A DNA stretch of 56,101 nt from positions 1 to 56,101 of the forward strand of contig CAYYAQ010000013.1 of assembly GCA_964469555.1 (NCBI GenBank). Reading direction: 5' to 3'. Positions within the stretch are counted from its first letter, which is position 1, and each line of letters begins with the position of its first letter. Positions 16,673 to 26,410 of the stretch are shown here, piece by piece. The translations under genes were made by a program, and so were the position numbers. The notes below the pieces were generated by a model, which was not told where the DNA came from, did not search any database, and saw nothing but the letters and a program-made list of their open reading frames with translations. This DNA comes from CAYYAQ01 sp964469555. Its GTDB lineage: Bacteria; Planctomycetota; UBA1135; UBA2386.

Positions 16673-18096
16673 GAACCGCTTGCCTCTTCGCACTCACCCT
16701 CACCGCGTGCGCCGCGCCCGAGCGGGGCGACGTCTCGAACGTCGCCGTGAACCCCCCGAGTCAGTGGAACGCGCCCCACGCAAGAGGCGACGTCGACACC
16801 GACTGGTGGCGAAAGCTCGGCGATCCCGGGCTCGACGCCGCCATCGATCGCACGCTTCGACACAACCACGATCTGCAGGCGGCTCGGGCACGCCTCTTCG
16901 CCGCGGCGTCGCAAGCGCGACTCGCCGGCGCGCCGCTCTCGCCTCAACTCAACGTGGGACTCAACGGCACCCGCCAGCGCTCGGTCTTCGTCGGTCTTCC
17001 TTTCGGCGGCGGCGGTCTCCTGAGCAACAACTTCAACTCATTCGGCGTCAACCTGAACGCGAGTTGGGAGATCGATATCTGGAACCGCGTCGGAGCAGCA
17101 GAGGATGCGGCGCTCGCAGACCTGGTGGCCACCGCCGAAGACTTGCGCGGTCTGCGCCAGTCCATGGCTGCGCAGACCGCGAAGGCGTGGTACGCAGCCG
17201 TCGAAGCACGCGAGCAGATCGCACTGGCGACGACGACCGTCGCGAGTTACCGCGAGACCGAGACGCAAGTCGATGCCCGCTTCCGCCGCGGCGTCCGCTC
17301 CGCGTTGGACCTTCGCCTCGCCCGTTCACGCTGGATGAGCGCCCAGGCGCAGCAGCACCAGTGGGAAGAACGCTTCGAGAACGCCGTGCGCCAACTCGAA
17401 GTCCTGCAGGGCCGCTACCCAGACGGCAGGTCGAGCATCCCCGAGAAGCTTCCTACCCGAGCCGAGCCGATTCCTGTTGGTCTGCCTGCGGACATCGTGC
17501 GCCGGCGACCGGATCTCGTCGCTGCCGAGCGCCGACTCGCTGCCGCGGGCTTCCGCGTCGACGAAGCGCAGGCCTCGATCTACCCGCAACTCTCGCTGTT
17601 CGGTCAGCTCGGAACGTCGAGCAACAAGGTCAGTGGCCTGCTCGATCTCGACTTCCTGGCCTGGAACTTGGGAGCGAACCTCGTCGCCCCGATTCTCGAC
17701 GGAGGCACGAGGCGCGAACAACGCAACCTCGCCATCGCGCGGGAGAGCGAGGCCATTGCCAATTTCGCACAGGTCGCGCTTCGCGCGTACCGCGAGGTCG
17801 AGACGTTGCTTGCCACGGACGGGATCGTGCGGAAGCAAGAGCAGACCCTCGCCGAGGCGAGTACCGAGTCCCGCGCCGCGAAGGACCTCTCCGAAGACCG
17901 CTATCGCCGCGGTATCGGGGACTTCATCGCCGTGCTCGAAGCCCAGCGCAGCGCTCTCGCGCTCCAAGGCCAACTCCTCACCACCCGTCGCCAGTTGCTT
18001 GATTTGCGTGTGGATCTGCATCTGGCGCTCGGCGGTGGTTTTGAAACAACTCGCCCTCCCGCAGCGAAGAGTGGCGCGGAAGGAGACCAACGATGA
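16669..18096 (+). CDS. RND efflux outer-membrane factor (NodT/OprM-like lipoprotein)
   Basis: 475 residues. The N-terminus MRTACLFALTLTACAAP carries a lipobox (LTAC), so the mature protein is lipid-anchored, as in OprM and CusC. Two TolC-type OEP repeats follow: the first with WWRKLGDPGLDAAIDRTLRHNHDLQAARARL, the second with LPADIVRRRPDLVAAERRLAAAGFRVDEAQASIYPQLSLFG, the family hallmark. The protein forms the trimeric outer-membrane duct for the adaptor and pump encoded next. 4-base overlaps at both ends indicate translational coupling. Confidence 0.93.
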   Translation: MRTACLFALTLTACAAPERGDVSNVAVNPPSQWNAPHARGDVDTDWWRKLGDPGLDAAIDRTLRHNHDLQAARARLFAAASQARLAGAPLSPQLNVGLNGTRQRSVFVGLPFGGGGLLSNNFNSFGVNLNASWEIDIWNRVGAAEDAALADLVATAEDLRGLRQSMAAQTAKAWYAAVEAREQIALATTTVASYRETETQVDARFRRGVRSALDLRLARSRWMSAQAQQHQWEERFENAVRQLEVLQGRYPDGRSSIPEKLPTRAEPIPVGLPADIVRRRPDLVAAERRLAAAGFRVDEAQASIYPQLSLFGQLGTSSNKVSGLLDLDFLAWNLGANLVAPILDGGTRREQRNLAIARESEAIANFAQVALRAYREVETLLATDGIVRKQEQTLAEASTESRAAKDLSEDRYRRGIGDFIAVLEAQRSALALQGQLLTTRRQLLDLRVDLHLALGGGFETTRPPAAKSGAEGDQR

Positions 18097-19277
18097 AGAC
18101 AGTCCCGACCATCATCACCTGCGCGTTCGTCCTCGGTATCGGCGCCGGCGGCGTCTTCCTCCTGAACAGGTTCAAAGCCGAGCCTGTCGCGGCGAAGATC
18201 GTCGTCAACATGCGCGTCGTGTCAAGCCAGGTCGTTCACAACTCCAGCAAACGTATCGACGTGACCACTCACGGCACCGTCACGCCACGCACGGAGATCA
18301 GCCTGATCGCACAGGTCTCCGGCGAAGTGACGTCGATCTCGAGTTCACTGGAGAACGGCGGGTTCTTCGCCGCAGAGGATGTCCTCGTACAGCTCGATCA
18401 ACGCGATTACAAACTCGAGGTCACTGGCGCCGCGGCGATGGTCGCGCAAGCCGAGCTGCGGGTGAAACTGGAAGAGGCTGAAGCCGAGGTCGCCGCTCGC
18501 GAGTGGAAGTCCGTCGGCAAGGGCGAAGCGACACCGCTCACTCTTCGCGTCCCTCAAGTACAAGAGGCGAAGGCCGGTCGCGCCGCCGCCAAAGCCGCGC
18601 TCGCGAAAGCGAACCTCGCACTCGAGCGCACGACGATTCGAGCACCGTTCGCCGGACGAGTCCGCGCGAAGGCCGTCGACATCGGGCAATTCGTTACGGT
18701 CGGAACCAAACTGGCGCGCATCTACGCCGTCGACTTCGCCGAAGTGCGACTACCTCTCCACGACAGCAAGCTCAAGTACCTCGACCTTCCGTTGACGTTT
18801 GGTGGGAAGGCGAAGAACGGGAAGGGCACCGTGGTCACGCTGCGGGCTCGATTCGCCCAGCAGGTACAGGAGTGGACGGGGACGATCGTCCGCACAGAGG
18901 GCGAGATCGATGCGAAGAGCCGAATGGTCCACGCGATCGCTCGCGTCGCTGATCCCTACAGCCGGGACGGCGACCACGAACGACCGCCGCTCTCCGTCGG
19001 AATGTTCGTCGAGGCCGTGATTCATGGAAGGACGTTCGACAACGTCGTCGAGATCTCCCGCGACGCCGTGCGCGACGGCGACGAGGTCCTCGTGATCGAC
19101 GACGACAACAGGATGTACCGACGGAAGATCCAGACCCTGCACCGCGGTGAGCACACGGTCATCGTCGAGAAAGGTCTCTACGACGGCGACCGAATCTGCC
19201 TCTCGACGATCGGCGTGTTCGTGGAAGGCATGAAGGTCAAACTCGAGGACGACGCCGGGCAGAAGGATCGCAAGTGA
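18093..19277 (+). CDS. RND efflux periplasmic adaptor (HlyD/MFP family)
   Basis: 394 residues with one N-terminal membrane or signal segment (TIITCAFVLGIGAGGVFLL). Barrel-sandwich hybrid halves are seen at GTVTPRTEISLIAQVSGEV and TTIRAPFAGRVRAKAVDIGQFVTVG, flanking an alpha hairpin rich in Ala, Glu and Lys; then beta-barrel and membrane-proximal domains (RKIQTLHRGEHTVIVEKGL, typically ending VxxGLxxGDxV). No lipobox, so it is probably membrane-anchored by its N-terminal helix. It bridges the pump and outer-membrane factor. Confidence 0.92.
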   Translation: MKTVPTIITCAFVLGIGAGGVFLLNRFKAEPVAAKIVVNMRVVSSQVVHNSSKRIDVTTHGTVTPRTEISLIAQVSGEVTSISSSLENGGFFAAEDVLVQLDQRDYKLEVTGAAAMVAQAELRVKLEEAEAEVAAREWKSVGKGEATPLTLRVPQVQEAKAGRAAAKAALAKANLALERTTIRAPFAGRVRAKAVDIGQFVTVGTKLARIYAVDFAEVRLPLHDSKLKYLDLPLTFGGKAKNGKGTVVTLRARFAQQVQEWTGTIVRTEGEIDAKSRMVHAIARVADPYSRDGDHERPPLSVGMFVEAVIHGRTFDNVVEISRDAVRDGDEVLVIDDDNRMYRRKIQTLHRGEHTVIVEKGLYDGDRICLSTIGVFVEGMKVKLEDDAGQKDRK

Positions 19278-22200
19278 AGGACGGCGGCATGATCGTCTGG
19301 TTCGTGCGCAACCCCGTCGCGGCGAACATCATGATGGGCGTGATCCTGATCGCAGGCGTGCTCTCTTTCGGTTCGATCAAGCGTGAGGTCTTCCCCAATT
19401 CCGACACGTACAAGATCACGGTGTCGGTTGCGTATCCCGGAGCGGCGCCGGAAGAAGTCGAGGAGGGCATCTGCAAGCGGATCGAAAACGAGGTCTTCGG
19501 CCTCGAAGGCGTGAAGCGGATCACGTCGAGTGCGAACGAAGGCGCCGGCGCGGTGACCATCGAAGTGATGCGAGAGTTCGACGTCCGCGAGGTGCTCGAC
19601 GATGTGAAGACGCGGATTGACTCGATCGAGAACTTCCCCGACGAAGCACGGAAACCCATTGTGCGAGAGATCGCGGTGCGGCGCCAGGCAGTCAACATCG
19701 CGGTGTCGGGTGGCGTAGACGAACGCAGTCTCAAGTGTCTCGGGGAGAAGATCCGCGACGAACTCGCTGATCTGACCGACATCACGCAGGTCGAACTCAA
19801 CAGCGCGCGGGCCTACGAGATCTCGGTCGAAGTCTCCGAGGAGGCGCTGCGCCGACACGGCCTCACGATGAGTTCGGTCGCCAACGCGATCCGAGCGTCC
19901 TCGATCGACCTGCCCGGTGGCAGCGTCAAGACGAGGGGCGGCGAGATCATGCTGCGGAGCGTCGGGCAGCGATACACCGGAAGAGAGTTCGAAGACCTCG
20001 TGGTGATCAAGCGCACCGACGGCACGACGGTGCGCATCTCGGACGTCGGCAAGGTCGTGGACGGGTTCAGGGAAAGCGACGAGTCGTCGCGCTTCGACGG
20101 CGAACGCGCGGTGATCGTTCAGGTGTTCCGCGTCGGCGATCAAGACGTCGTGCAGATCGTCTCGACCGTCAAGGCCTACGTCGAAACCGTGCGCACCACA
20201 CTTCCGGAGGGGGTGAAGCTGACTCTTTGGAACGACGAAACGGTCATCTTGAAGAGCCGCATCAGCCTCCTGACGCGCAACATGCTCACGGGGTTGGCGC
20301 TGGTGTTCATGATACTGGCGATCTTCCTGCGGCTCCGGTTGGCGTTCTGGGTTTCACTCGGGATTCCGATCTCGTTCTTCGGGTGCGCCGCGTTGATGCC
20401 CGCGTTCGATATCTCAGTCAACATGATCTCGCTGTTCGCGTTCCTCATGGTGCTGGGGATCGTCGTGGACGACGCGATCGTCGTCGGCGAGAGCGTCTAC
20501 TCACACCGTCGGAAGATCCCGGACGGTGAAACCGCCGCGATCAAAGGCGCGAAGCTGGTAGCGATCCCGGTGACGTTTGGAGTCCTGACCACGGTGGCAG
20601 CATTCACGCCGATGCTCCACATGGATGACAATGCCCGCAAGCTGTGGATGGACATCGGGCTGATCGTGATCTTCTGTCTGGTGTTCTCGCTTCTCGAGTC
20701 CAAGCTGATCCTCCCGTCGCACCTCGCGCACAGCAGGCTCGACCGTGACTCCGACCGGCTGATCCCGAAGTTGTGGACGAAGTTCCGCGGGTTGTTCACG
20801 CGCCGCCTCGACTGGTTCGTCGAGAGTGTCTACGAGCCTCTGATCACGAGGGCTCTGAGCGCACGCTACGTCACCGCGTGCATCGCGATCGCGATATCTG
20901 CGCTAACCGTAAGTCTGATCACGACTGGGTTCATCAAGACGACGTACTTCCCCCCAATGGAGGGCGACAATGTCGTCGCGACGCTCGAGCTTCCGCAGGG
21001 CACTCCCGCGGAGATCACGGACGCGAAGGTCCGCATCCTCGAGAAGAAAGCACACCAGCTGAAGCGAGAGATGGTGGGCCCCAACAACGGCGAGGACATC
21101 CGTCACATTCTCGCGTCCGTGGGAACTCAGCCTTTCAAGGTCATCCGCGCGCGGAACTCCGGAAGCAAGAACGCGACGTTCGACGGCAGCCATCTGGGTG
21201 AGGTCAACATCCAACTCGCGCCCGCGGAGTTGCGGACCATCAGCGCGGGCGAAGTTGCACGACGCTGGAAGGAACTCGTCGGACCGCTCCCGGATGTCGA
21301 GGATCTGTCGTTCAGCATGGACCTCTTCGGAACCGGAAAGGACATCGACGTGCAGCTCGCCGGCAAGGACATCGATGATCTGCGCCGAGCCGCTGACAAG
21401 CTGAAGGACCACCTCGCCACGAAGTTCTCCGGCGTGTCGGAGGTCTCAGATTCGTTCCGCGGCGGAAAGAAGGAGGTGCAGCTCCGCATCAAGCCCTCGG
21501 CCGAGAACCTCGGGTTGAGCCAGCGCGACCTGGCGTCACAGGTGCGCCAGGGTTTCTACGGCGAAGAGGTACAGCGCATCCAGAAGAAGGGCGAGGACAT
21601 GCGCGTCATGATTCGATACCCCGAGGCGCAGAGGCAAACCCTGGCCGCGCTCGAGGACATGCGGATCCGCACGCCAAGCGGCGACGAAGTCCCGTTCTAC
21701 ACGGTCGCCGAAGCCACGTTCACGCGCGGGTTCGCAACGATCGCGCGAACGTCTCGCGCCCGGACGATCAACGTGACCGCAAAGGTCGACTCACTGAACA
21801 GCACGCTGAGCGCGAACGAGATCATCGCCGTCCTCGAGAAATCGTCCGGTGGGGAGCTCGGGTTCATGCCGAAGCTGATGGGAGAGTATCCGAGTCTCAC
21901 GAGCTACTCGTTCGAGGGCGACAACCGCGACCAGATGGAGACCCAGGAGTCGTTGCGCAGCGGGTACTTCATCGTGCTGTTCCTGATCTACGCGCTCCTG
22001 GCGATCCCGTTGAAATCGTACTTCCAACCACTGCTCGTCATGTCCGCGATCCCGTTCGGTTTCATCGGCGCGATCCTCGGTCACTGGATGCTCGGACTCG
22101 AGGTCAGCATCATGTCGATGTTCGGCTTCGTCGCACTCACCGGAGTGGTGGTGAACGACAACCTCGTGCTGATCGACTTCATCAACCGCAAGCGACGGGA

Positions 22201-22480
22201 AGGCGTGCCGCTGATGCAGGCCGTCGCCGAGTCCGGCGCGGCGCGGCTCCGACCGATCCTTCTGACGTCGTTGACGACGTGCGCCAGCCTCACCCCGCTG
22301 CTCCTCGAACGAAGCGTGCAGGCAATGTTCCTGATTCCGATGGGCGTATCCCTCGCGTTCGGGGTGTTGTTCGCGACGATGGTCAGCCTCGTGCTGGTCC
22401 CCTGCGGCTACCTGATCCTCGAGGACGTGCTGCGGCTGTTCCGTGGCGGGAAGCCGACCGAGGTCATCCCGGCGAGCTGA
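19274..22480 (+). CDS. RND efflux pump permease (AcrB-type)
   Basis: 1068 residues, normal for the family. GTG at 19274 overlaps the adaptor stop by 4 bases; ATG at 19289 is an alternative. Twelve membrane segments in the 1+5, 1+5 pattern are recognisable, with VAYPGAAPEEVEEGICKRIE in the porter domain, the TM4 Asp pair D399-D400 in GIVVDDAIVVGESVY that carries protons in AcrB, and FVALTGVVVNDNLVLIDFINRKR in the second half. Substrate cannot be told from sequence; heavy-metal (CusA-type) signatures are not evident. Together with the three genes upstream it forms a complete tripartite pump. Confidence 0.95.
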   Translation: MKDGGMIVWFVRNPVAANIMMGVILIAGVLSFGSIKREVFPNSDTYKITVSVAYPGAAPEEVEEGICKRIENEVFGLEGVKRITSSANEGAGAVTIEVMREFDVREVLDDVKTRIDSIENFPDEARKPIVREIAVRRQAVNIAVSGGVDERSLKCLGEKIRDELADLTDITQVELNSARAYEISVEVSEEALRRHGLTMSSVANAIRASSIDLPGGSVKTRGGEIMLRSVGQRYTGREFEDLVVIKRTDGTTVRISDVGKVVDGFRESDESSRFDGERAVIVQVFRVGDQDVVQIVSTVKAYVETVRTTLPEGVKLTLWNDETVILKSRISLLTRNMLTGLALVFMILAIFLRLRLAFWVSLGIPISFFGCAALMPAFDISVNMISLFAFLMVLGIVVDDAIVVGESVYSHRRKIPDGETAAIKGAKLVAIPVTFGVLTTVAAFTPMLHMDDNARKLWMDIGLIVIFCLVFSLLESKLILPSHLAHSRLDRDSDRLIPKLWTKFRGLFTRRLDWFVESVYEPLITRALSARYVTACIAIAISALTVSLITTGFIKTTYFPPMEGDNVVATLELPQGTPAEITDAKVRILEKKAHQLKREMVGPNNGEDIRHILASVGTQPFKVIRARNSGSKNATFDGSHLGEVNIQLAPAELRTISAGEVARRWKELVGPLPDVEDLSFSMDLFGTGKDIDVQLAGKDIDDLRRAADKLKDHLATKFSGVSEVSDSFRGGKKEVQLRIKPSAENLGLSQRDLASQVRQGFYGEEVQRIQKKGEDMRVMIRYPEAQRQTLAALEDMRIRTPSGDEVPFYTVAEATFTRGFATIARTSRARTINVTAKVDSLNSTLSANEIIAVLEKSSGGELGFMPKLMGEYPSLTSYSFEGDNRDQMETQESLRSGYFIVLFLIYALLAIPLKSYFQPLLVMSAIPFGFIGAILGHWMLGLEVSIMSMFGFVALTGVVVNDNLVLIDFINRKRREGVPLMQAVAESGAARLRPILLTSLTTCASLTPLLLERSVQAMFLIPMGVSLAFGVLFATMVSLVLVPCGYLILEDVLRLFRGGKPTEVIPAS

Positions 22481-22492
22481 CGTTCCGTGGGG

Positions 22493-22508
22493 CGGACTGG
22501 CCAGTCCG
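22493..22508. repeat. Perfect 16-base palindrome after the pump gene
   Basis: CGGACTGG followed directly by CCAGTCCG, 13 bases after the permease stop. No T-run follows, so a terminator role is possible but weak. The rest of 22509-22629 shows nothing recognisable. Confidence 0.3.
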
Positions 22509-22629
22509 GCGCGACCGCGCTCGCTATTGGGGGGCACGCCGGTGCTCGCGTTCGGGTTGCAGCGCATCAACGTATCGATTCACGGATTCCCCGATGAATC
22601 GTGCATGCTGCGGATCAATCCGTTCTTCA

Positions 22630-22845
22630 TCATCGCCGGTCGGAGTCAATCCGATTGCGGTGGCCCTTGTTGTAGATCGCCAGCACGACGAGGCCGATCA
22701 CTCCGCCAATCACGAACAGTACGATCGCACCTCCGAGATCGATGGTTGCGCTGCCGCCGATCAAGACGGCAAGCAAGGCGATCACTGCGAAGACGGCGAG
22801 GCAACCGCAGCCACCCTTTCCAAAAGCCTCTAGCTGTTCACTCAA
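22630..22845 (-). CDS. Small two-helix membrane protein
   Basis: 71 residues from a TTG at 22845 (start uncertain). After SEQLEAFGKGGCGC come two hydrophobic segments, LAVFAVIALLAVLIGG and GGAIVLFVIGGVIGLVVLAIY, then a basic tail NKGHRNRIDSDRR on the presumed cytoplasmic side. No family recognised. The longer in-frame extension to 23349 is antisense to the amidohydrolase gene and is not credible. The 5' end touches the Hpt-like remnant. Confidence 0.5.
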   Translation of the reverse strand: MSEQLEAFGKGGCGCLAVFAVIALLAVLIGGSATIDLGGAIVLFVIGGVIGLVVLAIYNKGHRNRIDSDRR

Positions 22846-23020
22846 TGGAGCATGCCGGCACCTCGAAGCCTCGAGGCTCGCATCCCTGGCCCATGCCTTG
22901 GAGTCCGCAGGATCGGACGGGGACCTGTCCGAAGCCAAACGGATGTTGGATGGGATTCGCACCGAAGCAGGGAGAGTCGAATAGCTCCTCATGGAATTGC
23001 TCGCGAGCCGGGTCCACGCG
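22835..23020 (+). pseudogene. Degenerate Hpt (histidine phosphotransfer) domain remnant
   Basis: In frame from 22835 the DNA reads CSLNGACRHLEASRLASLA, then HALESAGSDGDLSEAKRML and GIRTEAGRVE, an in-frame TAG, and LLMELLASR beyond it. This matches the end of Hpt domains (HxLKGxA, GAxxLAxLAxxLE, then a helix with xGDLxxAxxxL and a final LxxL). The phospho-accepting His is Cys and the following Lys is Asn, and no kinase or receiver coding DNA lies upstream. It looks like the decayed tail of a hybrid sensor kinase. The match is by eye. Confidence 0.45.
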
Positions 23021-23092
23021 AATCGGGGCGAATCCCTCTCTCGACTGTAGGCCCCTCGGCACAGGAACGCGCCTCGAGATCGACAACCGGGG

Positions 23093-24862
23093 ATGACTGC
23101 GCTTACGCTCCATTGCGTGAAACAACCGAGCCAGCCCTGCCTCTTCGCTCTTCTCCTCGTCGTCGCATCTTGTTCCGTCGCCCAATCCGATCCACCGGAG
23201 GTGCAGGCGAATCGCTGGCGCGAGCGAGGCGCGATCATCGACCTGCACATGCACCTGTGGATGCGCAAGACAGCACTCGATCGCGCGGTGGCGGTGATGG
23301 ACGCCAGTGGTCTCGGCGTCGGCGTCAACCTCAGTGGTGGAACCGTCACGCGGAAGGCGGAAGGACAACCCTCAGCCTTCGAACGGAACGTCGAGTTTGC
23401 CGATCGACTGCACCCCGGTCGATTCGTGCACTACATGAACATCGCCTGGCCGGCTTCGGACGGCGGTTGGGAGTGGGACGAAGAGCTGCGCAGCCAGATC
23501 GACGCCGGTTACGCGCAGGGTGCGGCTGGACTGAAGATCTCGAAACGGGTCGGCCTCTACCTTCGTGGGCCGGACGGGAAGGCGATCCCCGTCGACTCGC
23601 CGAAGCTTGACGCGATGTGGCGCCGCTGCGGCGAACTCGGGATGCCGGTATCGATTCACGTCGCCGATCCAAAGGCGTTCTGGGATCCCTACGACTCGAG
23701 CAACGAGCGGTGGACAGAGTTGAAGGACCACAAGAGTTGGTGGTTCGGGGACGCGAAGAAGTACCCGCCGCGGAATGAGATCCTCGCCGCGCGCAACCGC
23801 GTCATCGCGAGGCACGCGAAGACCACGTTCGTGTGCGTGCATTTTGCCAACAACCCGGAGGACATCGACGCCGTCGACCGTTGGCTGGATCGCTACCCCA
23901 ACATGATGGTGGACCTGGCGGCGCGAGTGCCGGAGATCGGTCGACACGATCCAGACAAGCTGCGCAGGTTCTTCATCAAGCACCAGGATCGAATCTTGTT
24001 CGCGACGGATTTCATGTCCGTGGGCAAGTTCATCCTCGGCTCGGGCGGTGACGCCGATCGACCGACAGTCGAAGATGCGAACGTCTTCTACGCGAAGCAC
24101 TGGCGGTTCCTGGAGACGCGAGACCGCGACTTCGCGCACATGACGCCGATCCAGGGCGAGTGGACCATCGACGGGATTGGATTGCCGGCGGACGTCCTGC
24201 AGAAGATCTACTTCGACAACGCGCGGAAGCTCCTTGGTCCGAAGCTCCCGCCGCCGACATTCCGCGCCGCGTATCGGGCGGACGACTTCGAACTGCGTGC
24301 GGATCACGATGCATGGCGCCGCGCGTCGCGCATCCCCCTCGCGCGGCAATCACGCTCGGGCAAGGCGGCGAAGTTCCGACTGACGCACGCGGACGTGTTG
24401 TGGTCGAAGAATTGGTTCTACGTCCGGTTCACTTGCCCCTACAGCAAGTTGACCACGTTCGGCGGTGACGTCGATGGCGAACGCATCGGGCTGTGGGACA
24501 AGGATGTCGTCGAGGCATTCATCGGGACCGACACCAAGCACCCGCGCAGATACAAGGAATTCGAACTCGCACCGGACGGTGAACACCTCGACCTCACGCT
24601 TGATCTGCCAAAGAAAGACTTCAAGTGGAACAGCGAATTCGAAGTGAAGGTCGAAGTGGGCGACGGCGTGTGGCACGGGATGATGCGCATTCCAATGCGC
24701 GCCCTCTCTGACTCGACACCGAAGATCGGCGACCACTGGCGCATCAATTTCTACCGGTGCGACCGCGCAAACCGCTTGTTCCTCGCGACGAGCCCGACGC
24801 TGACCGGAACATTCCATCGACCGTGGCGATTCGCGCTCCTAGAACTCGCTGGCGAAGACTGA
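23093..24862 (+). CDS. Lipoprotein amidohydrolase fused to a CBM9-like domain
   Basis: 589 residues. N-terminal export signal ends LLLVVASCS, a lipobox. Residues about 45-380 form an Amidohydrolase_2 (TIM-barrel) domain with metal ligands IIDLHMHLW (HxH), VSIHVADP (His), FVCVHFANN (His) and ILFATDFM (Asp). Residues about 385-588 resemble the carbohydrate-binding/CBM9-like beta-sandwich: WFYVRFTCPYSKL, DVVEAFIGTD, EFELAPDGEHLDL, and IGDHWRINFYRCDR near the end. The fusion suggests hydrolysis or decarboxylation of a sugar-linked or aromatic substrate at the cell surface; this is inference. The stop is 10 bases from the convergent esterase. Confidence 0.8.
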   Translation: MTALTLHCVKQPSQPCLFALLLVVASCSVAQSDPPEVQANRWRERGAIIDLHMHLWMRKTALDRAVAVMDASGLGVGVNLSGGTVTRKAEGQPSAFERNVEFADRLHPGRFVHYMNIAWPASDGGWEWDEELRSQIDAGYAQGAAGLKISKRVGLYLRGPDGKAIPVDSPKLDAMWRRCGELGMPVSIHVADPKAFWDPYDSSNERWTELKDHKSWWFGDAKKYPPRNEILAARNRVIARHAKTTFVCVHFANNPEDIDAVDRWLDRYPNMMVDLAARVPEIGRHDPDKLRRFFIKHQDRILFATDFMSVGKFILGSGGDADRPTVEDANVFYAKHWRFLETRDRDFAHMTPIQGEWTIDGIGLPADVLQKIYFDNARKLLGPKLPPPTFRAAYRADDFELRADHDAWRRASRIPLARQSRSGKAAKFRLTHADVLWSKNWFYVRFTCPYSKLTTFGGDVDGERIGLWDKDVVEAFIGTDTKHPRRYKEFELAPDGEHLDLTLDLPKKDFKWNSEFEVKVEVGDGVWHGMMRIPMRALSDSTPKIGDHWRINFYRCDRANRLFLATSPTLTGTFHRPWRFALLELAGED

Positions 24863-24872
24863 CGCGCCCGGA

Positions 24873-26222
24873 TCAGCGCACGACGACTTCGGCGACGGGC
24901 AAGAACGTGCGGTCGAACCGATCCGCAAACTCCCGGCACAACACCTGCTTGCTCAACGTGACCTTGAACCGCCGATCTCTCGCCTTGTAGCGAACCAATA
25001 CCCTCTTCTTCGGATCGAACATGTCGGGCTCGAGGAGGATGCGGAACTTCCGGACGTACTTCGCCTTCGCCATGAACTTGCCATTGCCGAGGATCTTCGC
25101 CTCTAGCCGCGCGGTTCTACGTTCGACAGCGCGAGCGACGTATTCGCGTTGGCCCTTGTCGTCCATCCTGTTGAACGCCGCGATCGCGGGGATCTGCGGC
25201 ACGACCTTGACTCGCGACTTGTCCTTCTCGAGAACTTCGATCCAGAACGACCGGGTCTCACGCTGCGTGGCCATCATCCGCAGCACTCGCTCCGGTCTCG
25301 GATTGCGACGGGCGTTCCCGAAGAACTTCACCCAGTCGACGGCGTTGATGTCGTACGCATGACCGAGTTTTGGGAACTCGATGAGCTTCGCGTCGCGGGC
25401 CCCCAACTCCTTCATCCTTTTGAACGCGAGTCGCAAGTTGGCGACGAGGTACTTGTCGTCCTTGGAACCCTGCAGATCACGAATCGGAAGGTCGACGAGG
25501 TTCTCGACGTAGCGGATGTTGTTCTGACCCTGGACGCGCTTGATCCTCGGCCCACCGATCATCGGGGCGATCGCCGCGAAGAGGTCGGGATACCGCAGAG
25601 CAAGGTCCCAGGCCATGTGCCCTCCGCGGCTCACGCCAGTGCACCAGATCCGGCTCTCGTCGACGTTAAACCGCAACCGCATGTAGCGGATTGCCGCGAG
25701 CACGGATTCACGCTCACGAATCGAGAACGCCCAGCCTCCGTTCGCACCAGCTTCGGAAGGTGCGAGCAGAAGAGCGCCGGTCTGCTCGGCGAATCCAATC
25801 CAACCGGGAGAAGCGCGGTCGCCGGTTCCACCGGTCCAGTGCCCAATCACGAGCAGGGGCGCGGGTTTCTTTGGGTCGTAGCCCTTCGGGACATAGAGAT
25901 GGAGCGGGGTCTTCTCCAACGCCTTGCCGGTCCACAGCGGGATATCGACTCGCGACCGACCCGGAGTCTCGGCGCGAAACGTCCCGAAGACCTTCATCGC
26001 AGCCCTGAGCTGGTCGAGCTTCCACTCGAATCGTATCGCCAGCGCGTCGGCCGCCGCCCGGCGTTCGACGGGACTCGCCACGGCGACGATCTTCGCAAGC
26101 TCTGACTGCAGGGCGTCCTGCGCGGTGCGGTCCGGGGCTGGCTGGTTCCCGGTCGGCGGATCCTGGGCAGAAGCCACACCCGGCAACCACAGGGGAACCG
26201 TCCAGAGGAGGGATCGGGTCAT
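24873..26222 (-). CDS. Secreted alpha/beta-hydrolase, PHB-depolymerase/feruloyl-esterase-like
   Basis: 449 residues from ATG 26222, which gives a signal peptide (MTRSLLWTVPLWLPGVASAQ). The hydrolase core has LHLYVPKGYDPKKPAPLLVIGHWTGG (oxyanion region), the nucleophile elbow GVSRGG, an Asp-rich GSKDDKYL segment and LGHAYDINAVDWVKFF with the catalytic His. The ~130-residue C-terminal part is Lys/Arg-rich with no recognised family. Acts outside the cytoplasm, probably on ester bonds of polymeric substrates; the pairing with the convergent amidohydrolase may be coincidental. Confidence 0.8.
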   Translation of the reverse strand: MTRSLLWTVPLWLPGVASAQDPPTGNQPAPDRTAQDALQSELAKIVAVASPVERRAAADALAIRFEWKLDQLRAAMKVFGTFRAETPGRSRVDIPLWTGKALEKTPLHLYVPKGYDPKKPAPLLVIGHWTGGTGDRASPGWIGFAEQTGALLLAPSEAGANGGWAFSIRERESVLAAIRYMRLRFNVDESRIWCTGVSRGGHMAWDLALRYPDLFAAIAPMIGGPRIKRVQGQNNIRYVENLVDLPIRDLQGSKDDKYLVANLRLAFKRMKELGARDAKLIEFPKLGHAYDINAVDWVKFFGNARRNPRPERVLRMMATQRETRSFWIEVLEKDKSRVKVVPQIPAIAAFNRMDDKGQREYVARAVERRTARLEAKILGNGKFMAKAKYVRKFRILLEPDMFDPKKRVLVRYKARDRRFKVTLSKQVLCREFADRFDRTFLPVAEVVVR

Positions 26223-26410
26223 GGCGCCATTGTGGCGACACCATCGCATTCGGGACAGCCCGTGAAGGCCGTGCCACGCGACCACAATTGTGGCGTTGAT
26301 TCGGCGCGGGCCCTGGCGACTTGACGGTGCCTCGAGGATGATGGGCCGCTGTCTTGCGACCGATACACGAGGCCCCCGATCACGACAGCGCGCTTGGCGA
26401 GCATAGATCG

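Noticed and set aside
15344..16693. A 449-codon minus-strand open frame across the TetR gene
   Set aside because: Runs through the aminotransferase end, a terminator and the TetR-type gene without any conserved motif.
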